DNA of 64,000 nt from Raphanus sativus (taxonomy: Eukaryota; Streptophyta; Magnoliopsida; Brassicales; Brassicaceae), in the NCBI RefSeq assembly GCF_000801105.2, contig NC_079519.1:13142668-13206667 (forward strand), in the 5' to 3' direction. The position numbers were made by a program, and so were the translations under genes. Of the stretch, positions 43,650 to 55,218 are shown piece by piece. The notes below the pieces were generated by a model. The model saw only the letters and a program-made list of their open reading frames with translations, ran no database searches and was not told the origin of the DNA. The first letter of the stretch is position 1, and each line of letters begins with the position of its first letter.

Positions 43650-46145
43650 ATGAGTAAGAAAGAAAGCTCCGGCGCAATTCAAATCTCTACTTCCGGTGCT
43701 CGTCTTATGAAGGTCAAACAAGAAACCGGAGAGAAGATGAAGGACACCGGGAAAAAGAAAGTTAAAGACTCGATCGGGGCAAGAGTCAAAAGGATGAAGA
43801 AGAAAGGTGGCAAGAGCGCCTCCTCTGGACCTCACTTTCCGTCGCTCTTAAAGAGCCAAGACGTTACCAACCTCATCGTTCAAGCCCATGGCAAGAGTGA
43901 CCTAGCTAGGGCTTGTAACGAAGACGAAACCCCCGAAACTGTCCCGGAGGGTTGGTTCTGCGTTCATGAGAAGTACATCGCTAAGTGCCATCTTCGGTTT
44001 CCCCTCCCCACCCTCTTGCTAGACCTCCTAGATCACTATCATCTGGCTCTTCCTCAACTTTGTCCCTCGGTTATCCGAGTGATAAACGGATTCATCACTA
44101 GGGCCAAAGAGGAAGGAGTCATTGTGGGTTTGACCGAGCTGATGAGTCTCTTTTCGATAAAGGAGAGTACTTCCAAGGATGGTGGAAGTGGTACCTACTA
44201 CCTCCCCGGTCGTCCAGGGTTAGGCGTCTTCAAGTTTACGGCCAGTGATGATGACTGGCGGAAGAAGTATTTTTATGTCAAGATTGACCCCTTGACGGTT
44301 CCTGTAGGCCGAGACCTCAGGACCTCTTGGTCTGATATCTCTGGTTAGGATCTTAGGGAAGCTTGCATTTTTATTTTGCTTATCGTGATGTGCTAACTGC
44401 TTTTGATTATCTTGCAGAGATTGAGGATCCTATCAAGGTATCCGGTAAACTTACCAGAGCTCTCCATAGGAAGCTGCAGCATAGTCCCAATAACTGGGCA
44501 GCTTATACCACTACGAGAGTCGGATCGGCCAGGTTTCCTGAACGATACCAGACGTCCTTCCCTGATTCAGTGACGGTTGCCGGTTTAGAAGGTAACCTTC
44601 TACTCCTAATTCATGATTTTTACTGTCTGAATTTGTCTCATGTTATTAATGAATCTTTTTCATGATTTAGTTTCTGAGGGTGATTCAGTTTTCGAAGTTT
44701 CCTCCGGAGCAAGTACTTCCGAGAAAACTCAATCACAGAAGATGCCTATTCAACCTTCCTTCCGTTCCATGGGTAGATCGACCAAGGCTGCCAGCTTCTC
44801 TAGAGGGAGTGACAAGAACCAGGGAGGATCCTTCCTTGACTCTGTGAAGGAGGCTCTTGACAAAGGAGGCTCTGCTCCTGCTAAAGGTGTTGCCTCTTCG
44901 GAGCCTAAAGTTCAGGAAGTTGGCCTTCCCTCCGAGGTCCCGATGACTGAAGCTGGTCCTAAAATGGCGAGGGATCCTCCGGAGTTTGAGCCCCCGAGGA
45001 GCAAGAGGTCCCGAACTGACCAGGTTGACAGACCTTCGAGGTCTTCCTCCTCTTCCTCTAGAGGAGGAACCGTTGGCTGGAACTTTACTCATTCGAAGCC
45101 TGGATCGGTTTTGGATGATTCGTGGGGTTTGGCTACTCTGATGAGGCATATGAAGAGTCCCGGGTGTTCCCTCCCCTCGATCTCCAATCTCACGCACAAG
45201 GATGAGTACGTTGATATTGCCCATCACATGGGTCAGGTATGAAGTCTATTTCAACTTTTAGCTTTTTCTTTGAAAGATTTTTGCTGAACCGTTTTCTGTT
45301 TTCTGTAGCTGGCTGGCGCTATCAACAGGGCACAGTTCAAATTTGAGGACGCTGTACACAATGCCCCCAGTGCTGAGGAATTAGCCCAGGTCACTGAATT
45401 GGTCAAGGCCAACAAGACTGAGCTCAATCAGACTCGGGCTCTGATCTCGGATCTCCAAGCTGAGGTAAAGAGACTTGGCTCCAAGTGTGATGCTCAGCAA
45501 GGGATAATCGAGAGCCAGCTGATTGACCTCCAGGTGAAAAATAGGAAGATTGGGGATTTGGATGCTGCTCGGAAGATAGCTGAGTATCAAGTCAAGGAGC
45601 TGATTGCCTCATCTCAGAGCAGCCAGAAGAACAAGGAAGCTGAGGTCAAGCTAGCCGTCCGGAGAGGAAAGAAGGAGGTAGCCGAAGCCTACAACAAAAT
45701 TCTGGTTGTTGTCAAGGAGAAGTTCTCCAAGAAGAAGGACGAAGTCGACCTCCTGGTTCATGCTCAAGAGATTCAAGCCAACACCAAGCTCCTGAAAGAC
45801 ATGCTGGATGGCGAGATTAAGAGTACTCAAGACGAGTATGATCGCTTGGTGGCAATAATGCCGGAGGCTGTTGCGGCATACGAGAAGGCTCAGGTTTCGG
45901 ATTTCTCGATCGGCAAGCTCCCTCTTCCCCAACTCTCTGAGAGCTCAGGTACTTTTGAGGTTAATATGTTTAATCTCTCCTTTTCTGGAGAGTTCGGTTC
46001 TAATTTGGGATTGGTGGGTTCTTACTCAGCCCCAGTCGAAGCCGCCTCTGGAGGTAGCGACAAGGAGATGGAGAAGGAGGTTCCTGAGGAGGAAGATCCA
46101 GCTGGTAAGGGAGCTGAGAAGAGCTCGGATGACAAGGAAGTTTAA
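43650..46145 (+). CDS. Tat antisense accessory gene (aORF), four exons, intact
   Basis: The gene lies between integrase and the 3' LTR and is transcribed opposite to gag-pol. Inferred exons are 43650-44343, 44418-44591, 44671-45236 and 45309-46145, all with GT-AG introns in matching phase, giving 756 codons plus stop. The N-terminus is basic (KKKVKDSIGARVKRMKKKGG, a likely nuclear signal). The middle of exon 1 (FCVHEKYIAKCHLRFPLPTL and LPQLCPSVIRVINGFITRAK) resembles the plant 'putative gypsy type transposon' domain. Exon 3 is Ser/Pro-rich and probably disordered. Exon 4 is Lys/Glu-rich with a predicted coiled coil and an acidic end. Antisense ORFs are known in Tat-lineage elements (Grande, Tat4, Ogre relatives). 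Their function is unknown. I chose ATG 43650 because the in-frame upstream ATG at 43590 would add a hydrophobic stretch that looks like translated leader. Confidence 0.8.
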
Positions 46146-47207
46146 GAGCTGAGGCTCTTTCATGTTTTCTAGGATTTCTGCCCGATGGGCTTTGTTTCAT
46201 TTGTTTCTAAGACTTATAGCCTGAGGAGGCTTTTAAACCTTTGTTTATGTTAAGGTCCTTGGAACCTTTGTTGGCCTGAGGAGGCCTTTAAACCTTTATC
46301 TATCAAAACTTGGTTTTCGGTTTTACTTTAAGTTTTTTTTTTTGATGAACTCGAATTTGGTTAAGAGTTTCGATAGAGACTGTGCCTTGGTTACTAATTA
46401 AGAGGTTTAGTGAATCCTCCGAATTAGGTCCCTGATGTCGCGGTAAGTCTTGGAGACTTGGGTCGTTTTTGGCCCCTTAAGAGGGGTTCCTGAAGTATCG
46501 AAGTTAGCTTAAGGTTTTTAGGAACCTGAATTCGTTTGTGGGATTTTAAGACCCGTTGAGACTTGCTTAGGATTTTAAGACCTTTTGAGGTTTGATAAGG
46601 ATTTTAAGACCTTTGTGATTTGATGAGGATTTTAAGACCTTGGAGATTTGATAAGGATTTTAAGACCTTGGAGATTTGATAAGGATTTTAAGACCTTGGA
46701 GATTTGATAAGGATTTTAAGACCTTGGAGATTTGGTAAGGATTTTAAGACCTTAGGTCCAGGTTCGTCGAGACCTGATATTGCTTGAAGGATTTTAAGAC
46801 CTTTTGTGGTTTATAAATTTTGATTTCGTTTGAAGGCTTTCATGACCTTTAAGATTGTTAAGGATTTTAAGACCTTAGGTCCAGGTTTGTAGAGACCTGA
46901 GCTAATCCGAAGGGTTTTTAGGACCCTAGGTCCATGTTTGCAGGGACCTGTTTTGTTAACGAATTGAGATATCGAGAATAATTTCTTTATTGATAATTGG
47001 ATACATGGTATCATAGTAATCATACAATTGTTGTATTATAATGATCATACAGTTGCTGCGTGGACTATGTGATTCTAATCAGACATATGCCCCCTTTGAT
47101 TGTGGTGAACGAAGTGTTGAAATGAGGTTGGGGCTGCACTCATGACGGAGTTGCCTACGTACCCAGTCAAGGGATCAAGCCTAATGTAGTTCAGGAATTT
47201 TAGGTAC
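46146..47207. repeat. Spacer with 28-bp tandem repeats between the antisense gene and integrase
   Basis: The spacer is rich in AGGATTTTAAGACCTT words. From 46571 to 46755 they form a 28-bp tandem array (TTTGATAAGGATTTTAAGAC...GGAGA, about five units), with looser copies to about 46930 mixed with GGTCCAGGTT.GTAGAGACCTG words. It is non-coding and lies where the transcripts of the sense and antisense genes converge. Confidence 0.8.
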
Positions 47208-48464
47208 CTAATGATAATATCTCTTAAGATTCGTGGCGTTCCACGATCTGATTTCAGGTACCCCGGTTCGCACCTTTCGGAGCTTGTAAACGCCAGGTCG
47301 TACCACGTGGATGATCTGGTAGGGACCTTCCCAGTTGGTTCCTAACTTCCCAGCATCTGGTTCCTTGGTTCCTTCGAAAACTTTCCTAAGTACTAGGTCA
47401 CCTACAGCGAACTGTCGGAGCCTGACTTTGGAATTGTACTGTCGTGCCATTGCTTGCTGATAGTTCTGAATGCGAATCAGAGCTCGGTCCCGTCTTTCCT
47501 CGATTAGATCGAGGCTGTCAGTTAGGAGCTGATCATTAGCTGCGGGATTGGACGTACAGAGTTCCCGGCGGAGGCTACCAGCAATGGTTTCAGCTGGAAC
47601 GACAGCTTCCATCCCATATGCTAAGGAGAAAGGAGTTTCTTCTGTAGCTTTTCGTGGGGTGGTTCGACATGCCCAAAGTACTTCAAGTAACTTTTCTGAC
47701 CAGAGTTCCTTCTGGGTTCCGAGGCGTTTCTTAAGGTTTGCTAATACTGATTTATTAGCAGCCTCCGCCTGTCTGTTTCCTTGAGGTCGGCGAGGTGATG
47801 AGAAGGTCAGGCGAATATTCCACTTGTCACAAAATATTTTGAAATCGTGGGATATGAATTGTCCTCCATTGTCAGTTACGATTTCGTATGGGACGCCGTG
47901 TCTACACACGATTTCTTTCCACACAAATTGCTCGACCTCGACCCTGGTTACCTGTTGGAAAGCTTCAGCCTCTATCCATTTCGTGAAGTAGTTTGTTAGG
48001 ACTAAGAGGAAGCGTAGCTTCTTCTTTCCACTTCCTGATGCTACTAGTGGTCCCACGATATCCATGGACCATCTCATAAATGGATAAGGGGCGGATATGT
48101 TGGACAACTTTTCCGCAGGTTGGTGTATAATCGGTGCATGCCTCTGGCATTTGTCGCATGAAGAGGAATAAGCCTCACAATCTGCAATAATGGTAGGCCA
48201 GAAATATCCTTGTCTTTTGATTCTGATGGCTAGAGCTCTTCCTCCAGAGTGGTTCCCGCAGGAGCCATCGTGCATTTCCTTCATGAGTCTCATAGCAACG
48301 AGGCCATGGACGCATTTTAGGTAAGGTCCGGAAATGCTTCGTTTGAGGAGGACAGATTCAGTTACGCAGTATCTCGCGCTTAATGCTTTGAGCTTTCGAG
48401 CCTCCCATTTATTGGGTGGAGTCTTTCCTTCTAGGATGTATTGCGTGATTGGAAAATTCTCCAA
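47208..48464 (-). CDS. Tat element 1 integrase
   Basis: A 418-codon open frame on the minus strand. It contains the zinc-binding HHCC region (H..GSCGNHSGGRALAIRIKRQG ... CDKCQ) and the catalytic triad: D in MDIVGPL, D in IVTDNGGQF and E in RQAEAANKSVLANLKKRL. The C-terminal domain ends GVPEIRSWNATNLKRYYH. No chromodomain is seen, as expected for Tat. This segment is uninterrupted but separated from RT/RNase H by a spacer with stops. In a live element it would insert cDNA into the genome. Confidence 0.85.
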   Translation of the reverse strand: MENFPITQYILEGKTPPNKWEARKLKALSARYCVTESVLLKRSISGPYLKCVHGLVAMRLMKEMHDGSCGNHSGGRALAIRIKRQGYFWPTIIADCEAYSSSCDKCQRHAPIIHQPAEKLSNISAPYPFMRWSMDIVGPLVASGSGKKKLRFLLVLTNYFTKWIEAEAFQQVTRVEVEQFVWKEIVCRHGVPYEIVTDNGGQFISHDFKIFCDKWNIRLTFSSPRRPQGNRQAEAANKSVLANLKKRLGTQKELWSEKLLEVLWACRTTPRKATEETPFSLAYGMEAVVPAETIAGSLRRELCTSNPAANDQLLTDSLDLIEERRDRALIRIQNYQQAMARQYNSKVRLRQFAVGDLVLRKVFEGTKEPDAGKLGTNWEGPYQIIHVVRPGVYKLRKVRTGVPEIRSWNATNLKRYYH

Positions 48465-48858
48465 TCCTCTCTCCCTACAACTTTGTTATGAAGAGACGAG
48501 GGAGGTTCCTGTTCGGGACCTGGTGTCGTGGTGCCCCCGGAGGTATTGGTAGGATTGGGCTCCAGGGAGTCTGAATTCCGAGGAATACCTCCAGATGAAT
48601 TTTGGAGAGCTGAACGGCTTCTGGTTTTAACTCTGCAGACGAGTGGGTCTGAGTTGGTGCCCCCGGGGGTATTCTTGAGATCAGGCTCCAGGGAGCCTGA
48701 ATTTCGAGGAATACCTTCCGTGATTTGGATTGTGTTCCCGGAGGTATGCTTTTTAGAGCTGCATATTCTGGTTTTTGGGAACCAAATGTTGTGAAAACTT
48801 GGGTAGCTACCGTTTCAGGACAGGTACCCTCGGGTTGCTCTGTTAGTTTGCTCTCTCT
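48465..48858 (-). repeat. Spacer between RNase H and integrase with a duplicated unit of about 129 bp
   Basis: GGTGCCCCCGGAGGTATT...GGCTCCAGGGAG.CTGAATT.CGAGGAATACC occurs at about 48528 and again, diverged, at about 48657. A third partial GAGGTATGC follows near 48745. The segment contains stops in the pol frame, so it is probably an insertion or expansion that splits pol. Confidence 0.7.
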
Positions 48859-50838
48859 CTAAGCTTTAGTAGCTATGTCGATGCTTGGTTTTTCGATTCC
48901 TTCTACGGATATGATCCGTTTCACGAGGGGGTCTGACGTGGAAGCTAAAGCAGCCAGCGCGTCTGCTGAGGAATTCTCTCCTCGTGGGATCCTTGTTAGC
49001 TCGAATTTGTCGAACTGTCTGGTGAGGTTCTGGACGACTTCGAGATATGCCCCCATTCTTTCGTCCCTCGTTTCATATTCTCCGTGAAACTGGCTAGCTA
49101 CTAGCTGTGAATCACTATAAGCGTTTAGTTCTCGAATTCCGAGACTTAGGGCGAGTTTCAACCCTGCGATTAGTGCTTCATATTCAGCTTCGTTGTTTGA
49201 GGCGCTGAATCCGAGCCTATATGACTGCTCAATGGTTTCTCCTGCTGAAGAAGTTAGCCTTAGACCGACGCCGGAGCCCTGTTTTGACGAGGCTCCGTCG
49301 ACATACAGGCTCCACTTCGGAGATTCCATTTCGGAGTCTAATTGCTCGGATGCTAGTTCAATGACAAAGTCGGCAAGGACCTGAGCTTTCGCTGCTGCTC
49401 GAGGTCTATACTCAATATCGTATTTACTGAGCTCTATGGCCCATTTGGCCAATCGCCCGGACTGGCTAGGGCTGTGCAATATCATTCGTAATGGTTGTGA
49501 GGTCATTACGACGATTGAATGTGATTGGAAGTAAGGTCGCAGCTTTCTAGCAGCTGTTACGACTGCTAGAGCTAGCTTTTCCATTGCAGGGTACCTTGTT
49601 TCTGCATCTATCAAACTCTTACTGGTGTAATAGACAGGTCTTTGTATGTTTTGTTCCTCTCGTACCAGAACGCCGCTAACTGCAGCAGTCGACACAGCGA
49701 GGTACAGGTACAATGGCTCTCCTACTACTGGTTTAGATAGGATCGGAGGTTCGGAGAGGTAAGCTTTCAATTGTTTGAAGGCTTCCTCGCATTTCTCATC
49801 CCATAAGAACTTCTTATTATTTCTTAGAAGCTTGTAGAACGGGAGACACTTATCGGTGGACTTGGATATGAATCGATTTAATGCCGCGATTCGTCCAGTC
49901 AATCTCTGTACCTCTCTAGTTGTCCTAGGTGACGGCATTTCTAGGAAGGTTGCTATCTGCTGCGGATTGGCTTCAATGCCTCTTTCGGTTACGAGGTAAC
50001 CTAGGAACTCTCCCGAGGGTACCCCGAAGGTACATTTAGTGGGATTGAGCTTCATATCATACTTGTTAAGGATATCGAAGCATTCTCTTAAATGGGCGAT
50101 ATGGTCTTCTCCAGCTGAGGACTTGACTAGCATATCGTCAATATAGACCTCCATGGTTTTTCCAAGTTGCCCAGCAAACATCTTATTTACTAGCCTCTAG
50201 TAGGTAGCTCCCGCATTCTTTAATCTGAATGGCATAACCTTGTAACAATAGGTTCCTCGTTCGGTTATGAATGCAGTTTTCTCCTGGTCATCAGGATCCA
50301 TCATGATTTGGTTGTATCCTGAGAAGGCATCCATAAAGGATAGGAGTCGATGGCCAGCTGTTGCTTCAACCAGGCGGTCGATGTGAGGTAACGGGAAGCT
50401 GTCTTTAGGACAAGCTTTGTTCAGGTCTGTGAAGTCTACACAGATTCTCCATTTCCCGTTTTTCTTCTTTACCACTACTGGGTTAGCTAACCAGTCGGGG
50501 TAGTGTACTTCTCGAATGGACCCAGATTTCGTAAGTCGGTCAACTTCATCGTTAACAGCTTGAGCCTTCTCGAGGCCTAGCTTGCGACGCTTTTGTTTGA
50601 TCGGTTTGAAAGTAGGGTCTACTTTTAGCTTATGGGTGGTGACGTTCGGATCTATGCCTTTCATGTCGCTGGTGGACCATGCAAAGGTTTTGACATTGCT
50701 TTTCAGAAAATCAATGAGCTCCTTTTTTGTTTTAGGAGGTAGCTCGGATCCGATGCTCACCTGTCTTTCAGGATCTGAGTCATCAATGCAAACTTTTTCA
50801 GTGAGGTTCTTGGGGGGACCTCGGATATTTTGTTGCAT
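48859..50838 (-). pseudogene. Tat element 1 RT, RNase H and archaeal-type RNase H, one nonsense codon
   Basis: On the minus strand RT begins with VDFTDLNKACPKDSFPLPHI and carries the catalytic YIDD (50134-50145). One in-frame TAG (about 50196-50198) splits it between two otherwise open stretches. The change is consistent with CAG to TAG. The connection and first RNase H follow (YYTSKSLIDAETRYPAMEKL). Then comes a second RNase H with WSLYVDGASSKQGSGVGLRL and NNEAEYEALIAGLKLALSLG. This additional archaeal-type RNase H is diagnostic of the Tat lineage of Ty3/gypsy. Confidence 0.9.
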
Positions 50839-51561
50839 TTCGCGACCCTCCTGGATCTGTAATTGCTATTGGGGGGATTTTTGAGGATTTCGAATCCTCC
50901 CAAATAGCAGATCCTGGATATCTTCTGGCTACCGTGTATGGTAGTTATCCCTTCGGGTGTTGGGAATTTTACGCATTGATGATACGTTGAGGCTACTGCC
51001 TTCATTTTGTGAATCCAGGGTCTTCCCAGGATCGCATGGAACGGGGAAGGTCTGTCGATGACTACTAAGTTGGTCATTTTCATTATTCCGCCAGCTATGA
51101 CTGGGAGCTTGATAGTTCCCAATGAGGTAGCTATTTCTCCGGAGAAGCCTACGAGGTTAGCTTTTGGCCGATAATTTCGTAGTCGTCTATTTCCATCCCT
51201 TTTAGGGTGTTATAGAAAATGAGGTCGACAGAGCTTCCTGTGTCTATCATGAGCTTAGGGACCTCGTATCCTGCGATGTTCAGGGTGACAATCAACGCAT
51301 CATCATGAGGTGTGTCAAGGTTTGAGGTCTCGCTCTCCCAGAAAGAAATCTTAGTATTGGATTCAGGGTTAGGAGGCTAGGTCCAGTGTTAGACACAGCC
51401 TTCCGCACGTGATTCTTAATGGAATTGACGGAGTCTTGACATATGTCTGATCCTCCAAGGATACAGTCCACCCTCGAGTCGGGGCTCGATTGAGGGGACG
51501 GTTTGCTCAAGAGAGCTTCGACTTGTAAACTTTTTCCTTGGGGGAATTTCCCAAGAATCAT
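50839..51561 (-). pseudogene. Tat element 1 protease region
   Basis: The minus strand encodes the active-site motif DTGSS at 51230-51244, followed about 150 bp downstream by GTIKLPVIAGG and an ILGRPWIHKMKAVAST motif typical of gypsy proteases. At least two frame changes separate DTGSS, ILGRP and the RT frame, so the polyprotein is broken. It would process Gag-Pol. Confidence 0.75.
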
Positions 51562-51650
51562 GTCGACTCTTTTCTTGGGAGCTGGAGGTGGCGAATCGGT
51601 CTCCTTCTCAGGTGACCTCTCGCGTTTTGGGGAAGTGTCCCTGGAACCTC

Positions 51651-53580
51651 TTAAGGTGATGGCTTTTTAAGGTCCACGCCCTTTATTTCTCCAGCTGCGA
51701 ATTTAGCTGCCAGCTGTCGTTGGAGGTCCCAACATTCCTCGATTGAGTGCCCTTCGCGATCGTGATAAGAGCAACGTTTGCCTTTATCAAAGCCTTTTGA
51801 CCAGGGAGTTTTGTTTGCTGCTGCAACAGGTTTCTCTTCCTTGTCTTCCTCGATTGCGTAGGAATGTTCTCCCTGAGTCTGATTATTTCGGGGGTTACCC
51901 TTTTTATGAGGTCCCTTAGCCTCAGAGGATTCACCTTTCGAGTGATTCTGAGGTTTCTTGTGGAGTTTATCCAGTGCAGCTGTCTCCTCCTCCAGAGTAA
52001 TATATCTGGTGGCTCTATGAAGAGCGTCATCGATAGTTGGAGGAGTATTGAGTGTTAGCTCTGACCAGAATTTCGATTTATAGATCAGACCTCTCCTAAG
52101 AGCCTCGATGGCGACTAGGTCGTTAGGATTCGAGAGCTTAGTTCTTATTGCCCTGAATTTCTCGATGTAGACTCGTAGTGAGTCCCCCATTCCTTGACTG
52201 ACCTTCCAAAGGTCGGCCTCAGAGGCTTGCTTCAGGATATGGGTTGAGTACTGCTTCATGAAGGCGTTAGTTAATTGATCGAAACTGTCTATCGAGGCTG
52301 GCTCGAGACCGGAGAACCACTCAAGGGCTGTTCCGACCAAATTTTCGGCGAATGTCCTGCAGTAACCTGCTTCACATTCTTCCTGTGTGAAATGGGCTTT
52401 AACGATTGCCAATCGGAAGCTCTCAAATAGGCCTTCGGGTCGGAGGTCCCATCATACTCGGGAATTCTGATTTTTCGGGTATCTCTTATGTGAGAGCTGG
52501 CAATTCTGTCCGTGAATGGAGTTCCACGGGTTCCTCGATCAAGCTATCGATTTCGGGAGCGGAGCTCGTAGCTTTATGGACTTGAGCTCCCAATTTTTGG
52601 AGAGCTGCGTGAGTTCGTTCCATATATCTACGGATAGCTTCAGGTCCCTCTAAAGGAAGGATGTTTGGGTCGTTAGCAGGTACCCGATGGCAGGTTCCTG
52701 ACGGAATCGAGTTGGCTCATCCTCCCATGCGGTTGGGGGCTAGATCGCTCACCAGCTCTAGGGTTATCGGAATCTATCCTTTGATAACTGTCTCCATTCG
52801 GGATCGAGCTTCTGGTTTGATAAACCGAAGCTGACGCTCTGCCCCCAGATGGGAAGGATATTCCTGCTCCGGACCTAAGATCAGGCGGCGGAGGAGGTAA
52901 GCGAGTACTCCTGTCAGTAACCTGACCGGGTGTGGAACTAGTTGTCGCTATGTTACTTCCCATAACACTGGTGTTAGGTGGATTAAACACGGGGGCTGTC
53001 CCAGTATGAGGTGTCTGGAAAGCAGATCCGCGTCCTTCCGGAGCAGTGCTATCAGGGGAAAAGTTTAAACGTCCTCGGGGGAATGAGGGATCGGTTAATC
53101 GATCATGAAAAATGGCCCCCGGAGCTTGACGTTGCGGTGGTTTGGGTTGTTGCGTTTAGAGATCTAGTTATCTCTTCGAATTGTTGCTGACGAACAGTCA
53201 GCTGATGCATCGTGCGCTCACTTTCCTGAGCTCTGTCCAATAACTGCATCATCATCTGGCGAATCTCAGAGAGCTGAGCCTCCGTTTGATTCGGAATGGC
53301 TTGCTGCTGAGGATTCTCGGTGATCGGGAGCCCGGAGGTGGTTCCACCTGATGATCTCGGGTTAGTACCCCCAGTTGTAGTTTGGCTCGTTCGAGCGCCA
53401 GCCGGAAGCTATTGCCCAGATCGGTGGTCACCACGTCGAGGCTCTGTGATTACTGGACTAGAGCCTCCGTCGTTCGGTGATCCATCGCTCTGAATCGGGA
53501 GGTTAAGGTCAGACGGGTTTGTTGTCTGATCGGTAGGATTCATCCTCAAGTTAGAGTAAGGGATTCGATTGTTTCTTCCC
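51651..53580 (-). pseudogene. Tat element 1 gag, frameshifted
   Basis: The capsid core is clear on the minus strand at 52412-51651 (YCRTFAENLVGTALEWFSGL; FMKQYSTHILKQASEADLWK; ALRRGLIYKSKFW). A compact zinc knuckle follows, CSYHDREGHSIEECWDL. Upstream, 52430-53580 carries three short open stretches rich in Pro, Ser and Gln, in different frames. They match the N-terminal disordered part of Tat gag interrupted by several shifts. The primer site follows at 53580-53596. Confidence 0.8.
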
Positions 53581-53596
53581 CACAGACGGCGCCAAT
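53580..53596 (-). other. Primer-binding site of Tat element 1
   Basis: The minus strand reads ATTGGCGCCGTCTGTGG directly after the LTR end CCCCTCACA. TGGCGCCGTCTGTGG is a common plant gypsy primer site. Confidence 0.85.
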
Positions 53597-54141
53597 TGTG
53601 AGGGGTAAAACTCACACCTAGATTCTAGATCAGGTTTAAAGTTTAGGAAAGGTTAGGGAAAGATAATCGCGGGCTGAATTCGTAAGAACTTGTAGAATGA
53701 ACTTCGATTTGTATTGATATAATGGAAAAAGGATGGTCACAAAAGATGATCTTTGATGAATACAAAGATTTATAAGAAATATTACAATCAAATGTTTTGA
53801 TGAATGTTGAATGAAATATGAATGAAGTCGGATCTCCTTTCAGTCATCGACCTTCTCTTAAATAGCCTTGGACTTCTTTAGGTTGTCTTCAACGAATCTC
53901 CGAGATCTTCTCCCGCTTGAGGTGGAATCCGCAACAGCTTCTCTTTGACCGGGTCCTGCGCTTCTCTTGTTATGACGTGAGCTTCCTCTTCACCGTGACC
54001 TCTTTAAAGATTGCCTTAGCTCTCAGCCTTCGGCTTCAACTTAGCTCTTTTTAGATGTCGAACTCGTGATGGGCCAGTCGCGGCCTGTTATCGTCTTTCA
54101 TTATTCGGCAATCAGCTACCGAGCCATATTCGGGCCCAACA
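53597..54141 (-). mobile_element. 5' LTR of Tat-lineage element 1
   Basis: It matches 42664-43211 with a handful of small indels and substitutions. The minus strand starts TGTTGGGCCCG and ends CCCCTCACA. With the other LTR it delimits an 11.5-kb element. Confidence 0.9.
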
Positions 54142-54821
54142 AGAAGTTTTGTATCAGCAAGGCGGCGATTGCTCTTCTTTCTTCAATTTGACGGAGTCTG
54201 TACTCTGTAAACGGCGAGAAGAAAGTAAAGTTTACTTTTCATAAATTCTTATGGAAAAAGATTTTTTTATAATGGGGTCATATATCAGACAAAAACAATC
54301 CCAATAAATACGGGCCATTGTGTTATGATTGTATGGTGAGTTTATAAACTTCAAAAAACCCATTCGTAATTATATTATTTTGTGTATTTTCTTTATCCAT
54401 TTCTTTAAACAATAACAATGATATGTCATAAAAATAAAAGACTGAAATATATAGAATTGCAGATACTAAAATTTATATTATTAAACTCAACTAAAAATCA
54501 ATGATAATAAATATACAAATTTATAATCATTTAAAACATATATGAAAGTTCAAACAGTACAAATAATATTGAATAGTCTTAAATTGGTATTTTAACATTT
54601 TTGTACAAACAAATAAATAAATATTATATGTCATATTTCAACTGTTATTTACATTTAATTTGATTTTTCATTTGTTTAAATTTTTTCAATATGAAGCCAT
54701 TGATTCGACATCAAATAAAACTAAAATACAAAAAATATGAACCAAAAAAAAAATATTAATAGTTTTTTCACCAACAAACAAAAAACTCATTCATAGATAG
54801 CAAATCAAAAAATAAATATGG
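54142..54821. other. AT-rich sequence between elements
   Basis: The first 100 bp resemble a flank of the Tat insertion (AGAAGTTTTGTATCAGC). The rest is very AT-rich with no ORF or repeat structure that I can name. Confidence 0.4.
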
Positions 54822-55218
54822 TGTTGTAAATGGAAGTGATTTCGTATTATTAATCTCGAGGACCGAAGGTCCATATATAACAAGTTTAGAAAATGAGATA
54901 AATATAAATCCCATAACATAAGGAATATAAATCCTAATCTATCTATGATATGATAATCACTAATTACATATGGATAAACATGAATCTTCTTGATGTTTAT
55001 CTTCTTGGACCGTCTCTATCTTTTTTATCTCCTTGGGCCGCCTGCTTCTAGTCTTCATGGGCTGGGCTTGAGTCGGGCCTGGTCATGTCTGGTTCAACAT
55101 AGACTTGGTCTGGTCCGGTCCGGTTCGGTTCGGTCCGTCCGGTTCATCCAGAAATGGTTTGGGTCCGGTCTTCTCCGTTTTGACAGAAATGGGTCGATCA
55201 CATAATATATTCACAACA
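54822..55218 (-). mobile_element. 3' LTR of a minus-strand Ty1/copia element (copia 2)
   Basis: The 397-bp block has TGTTGT...ACAACA ends. Immediately to its right, the minus strand reads ATCAAGGGGGAGTG, a copia polypurine tract. Inside are GGTCCGGTCCGGTTCGGTT-like short repeats (about 55090-55145). The element body continues rightward to 55736 and, after a nested element, to about 62651. Confidence 0.65.

Noticed and set aside
45651..45932. Additional open frames antisense to Tat accessory exon 4
   Set aside because: They mirror the Lys/Glu-rich coiled-coil codons and appear in both copies only because the coding strand is conserved.
55090..55145. GGTCCGGTTCGG repeats as a promoter array
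   Set aside because: They are short imperfect repeats within a copia LTR without other promoter evidence.
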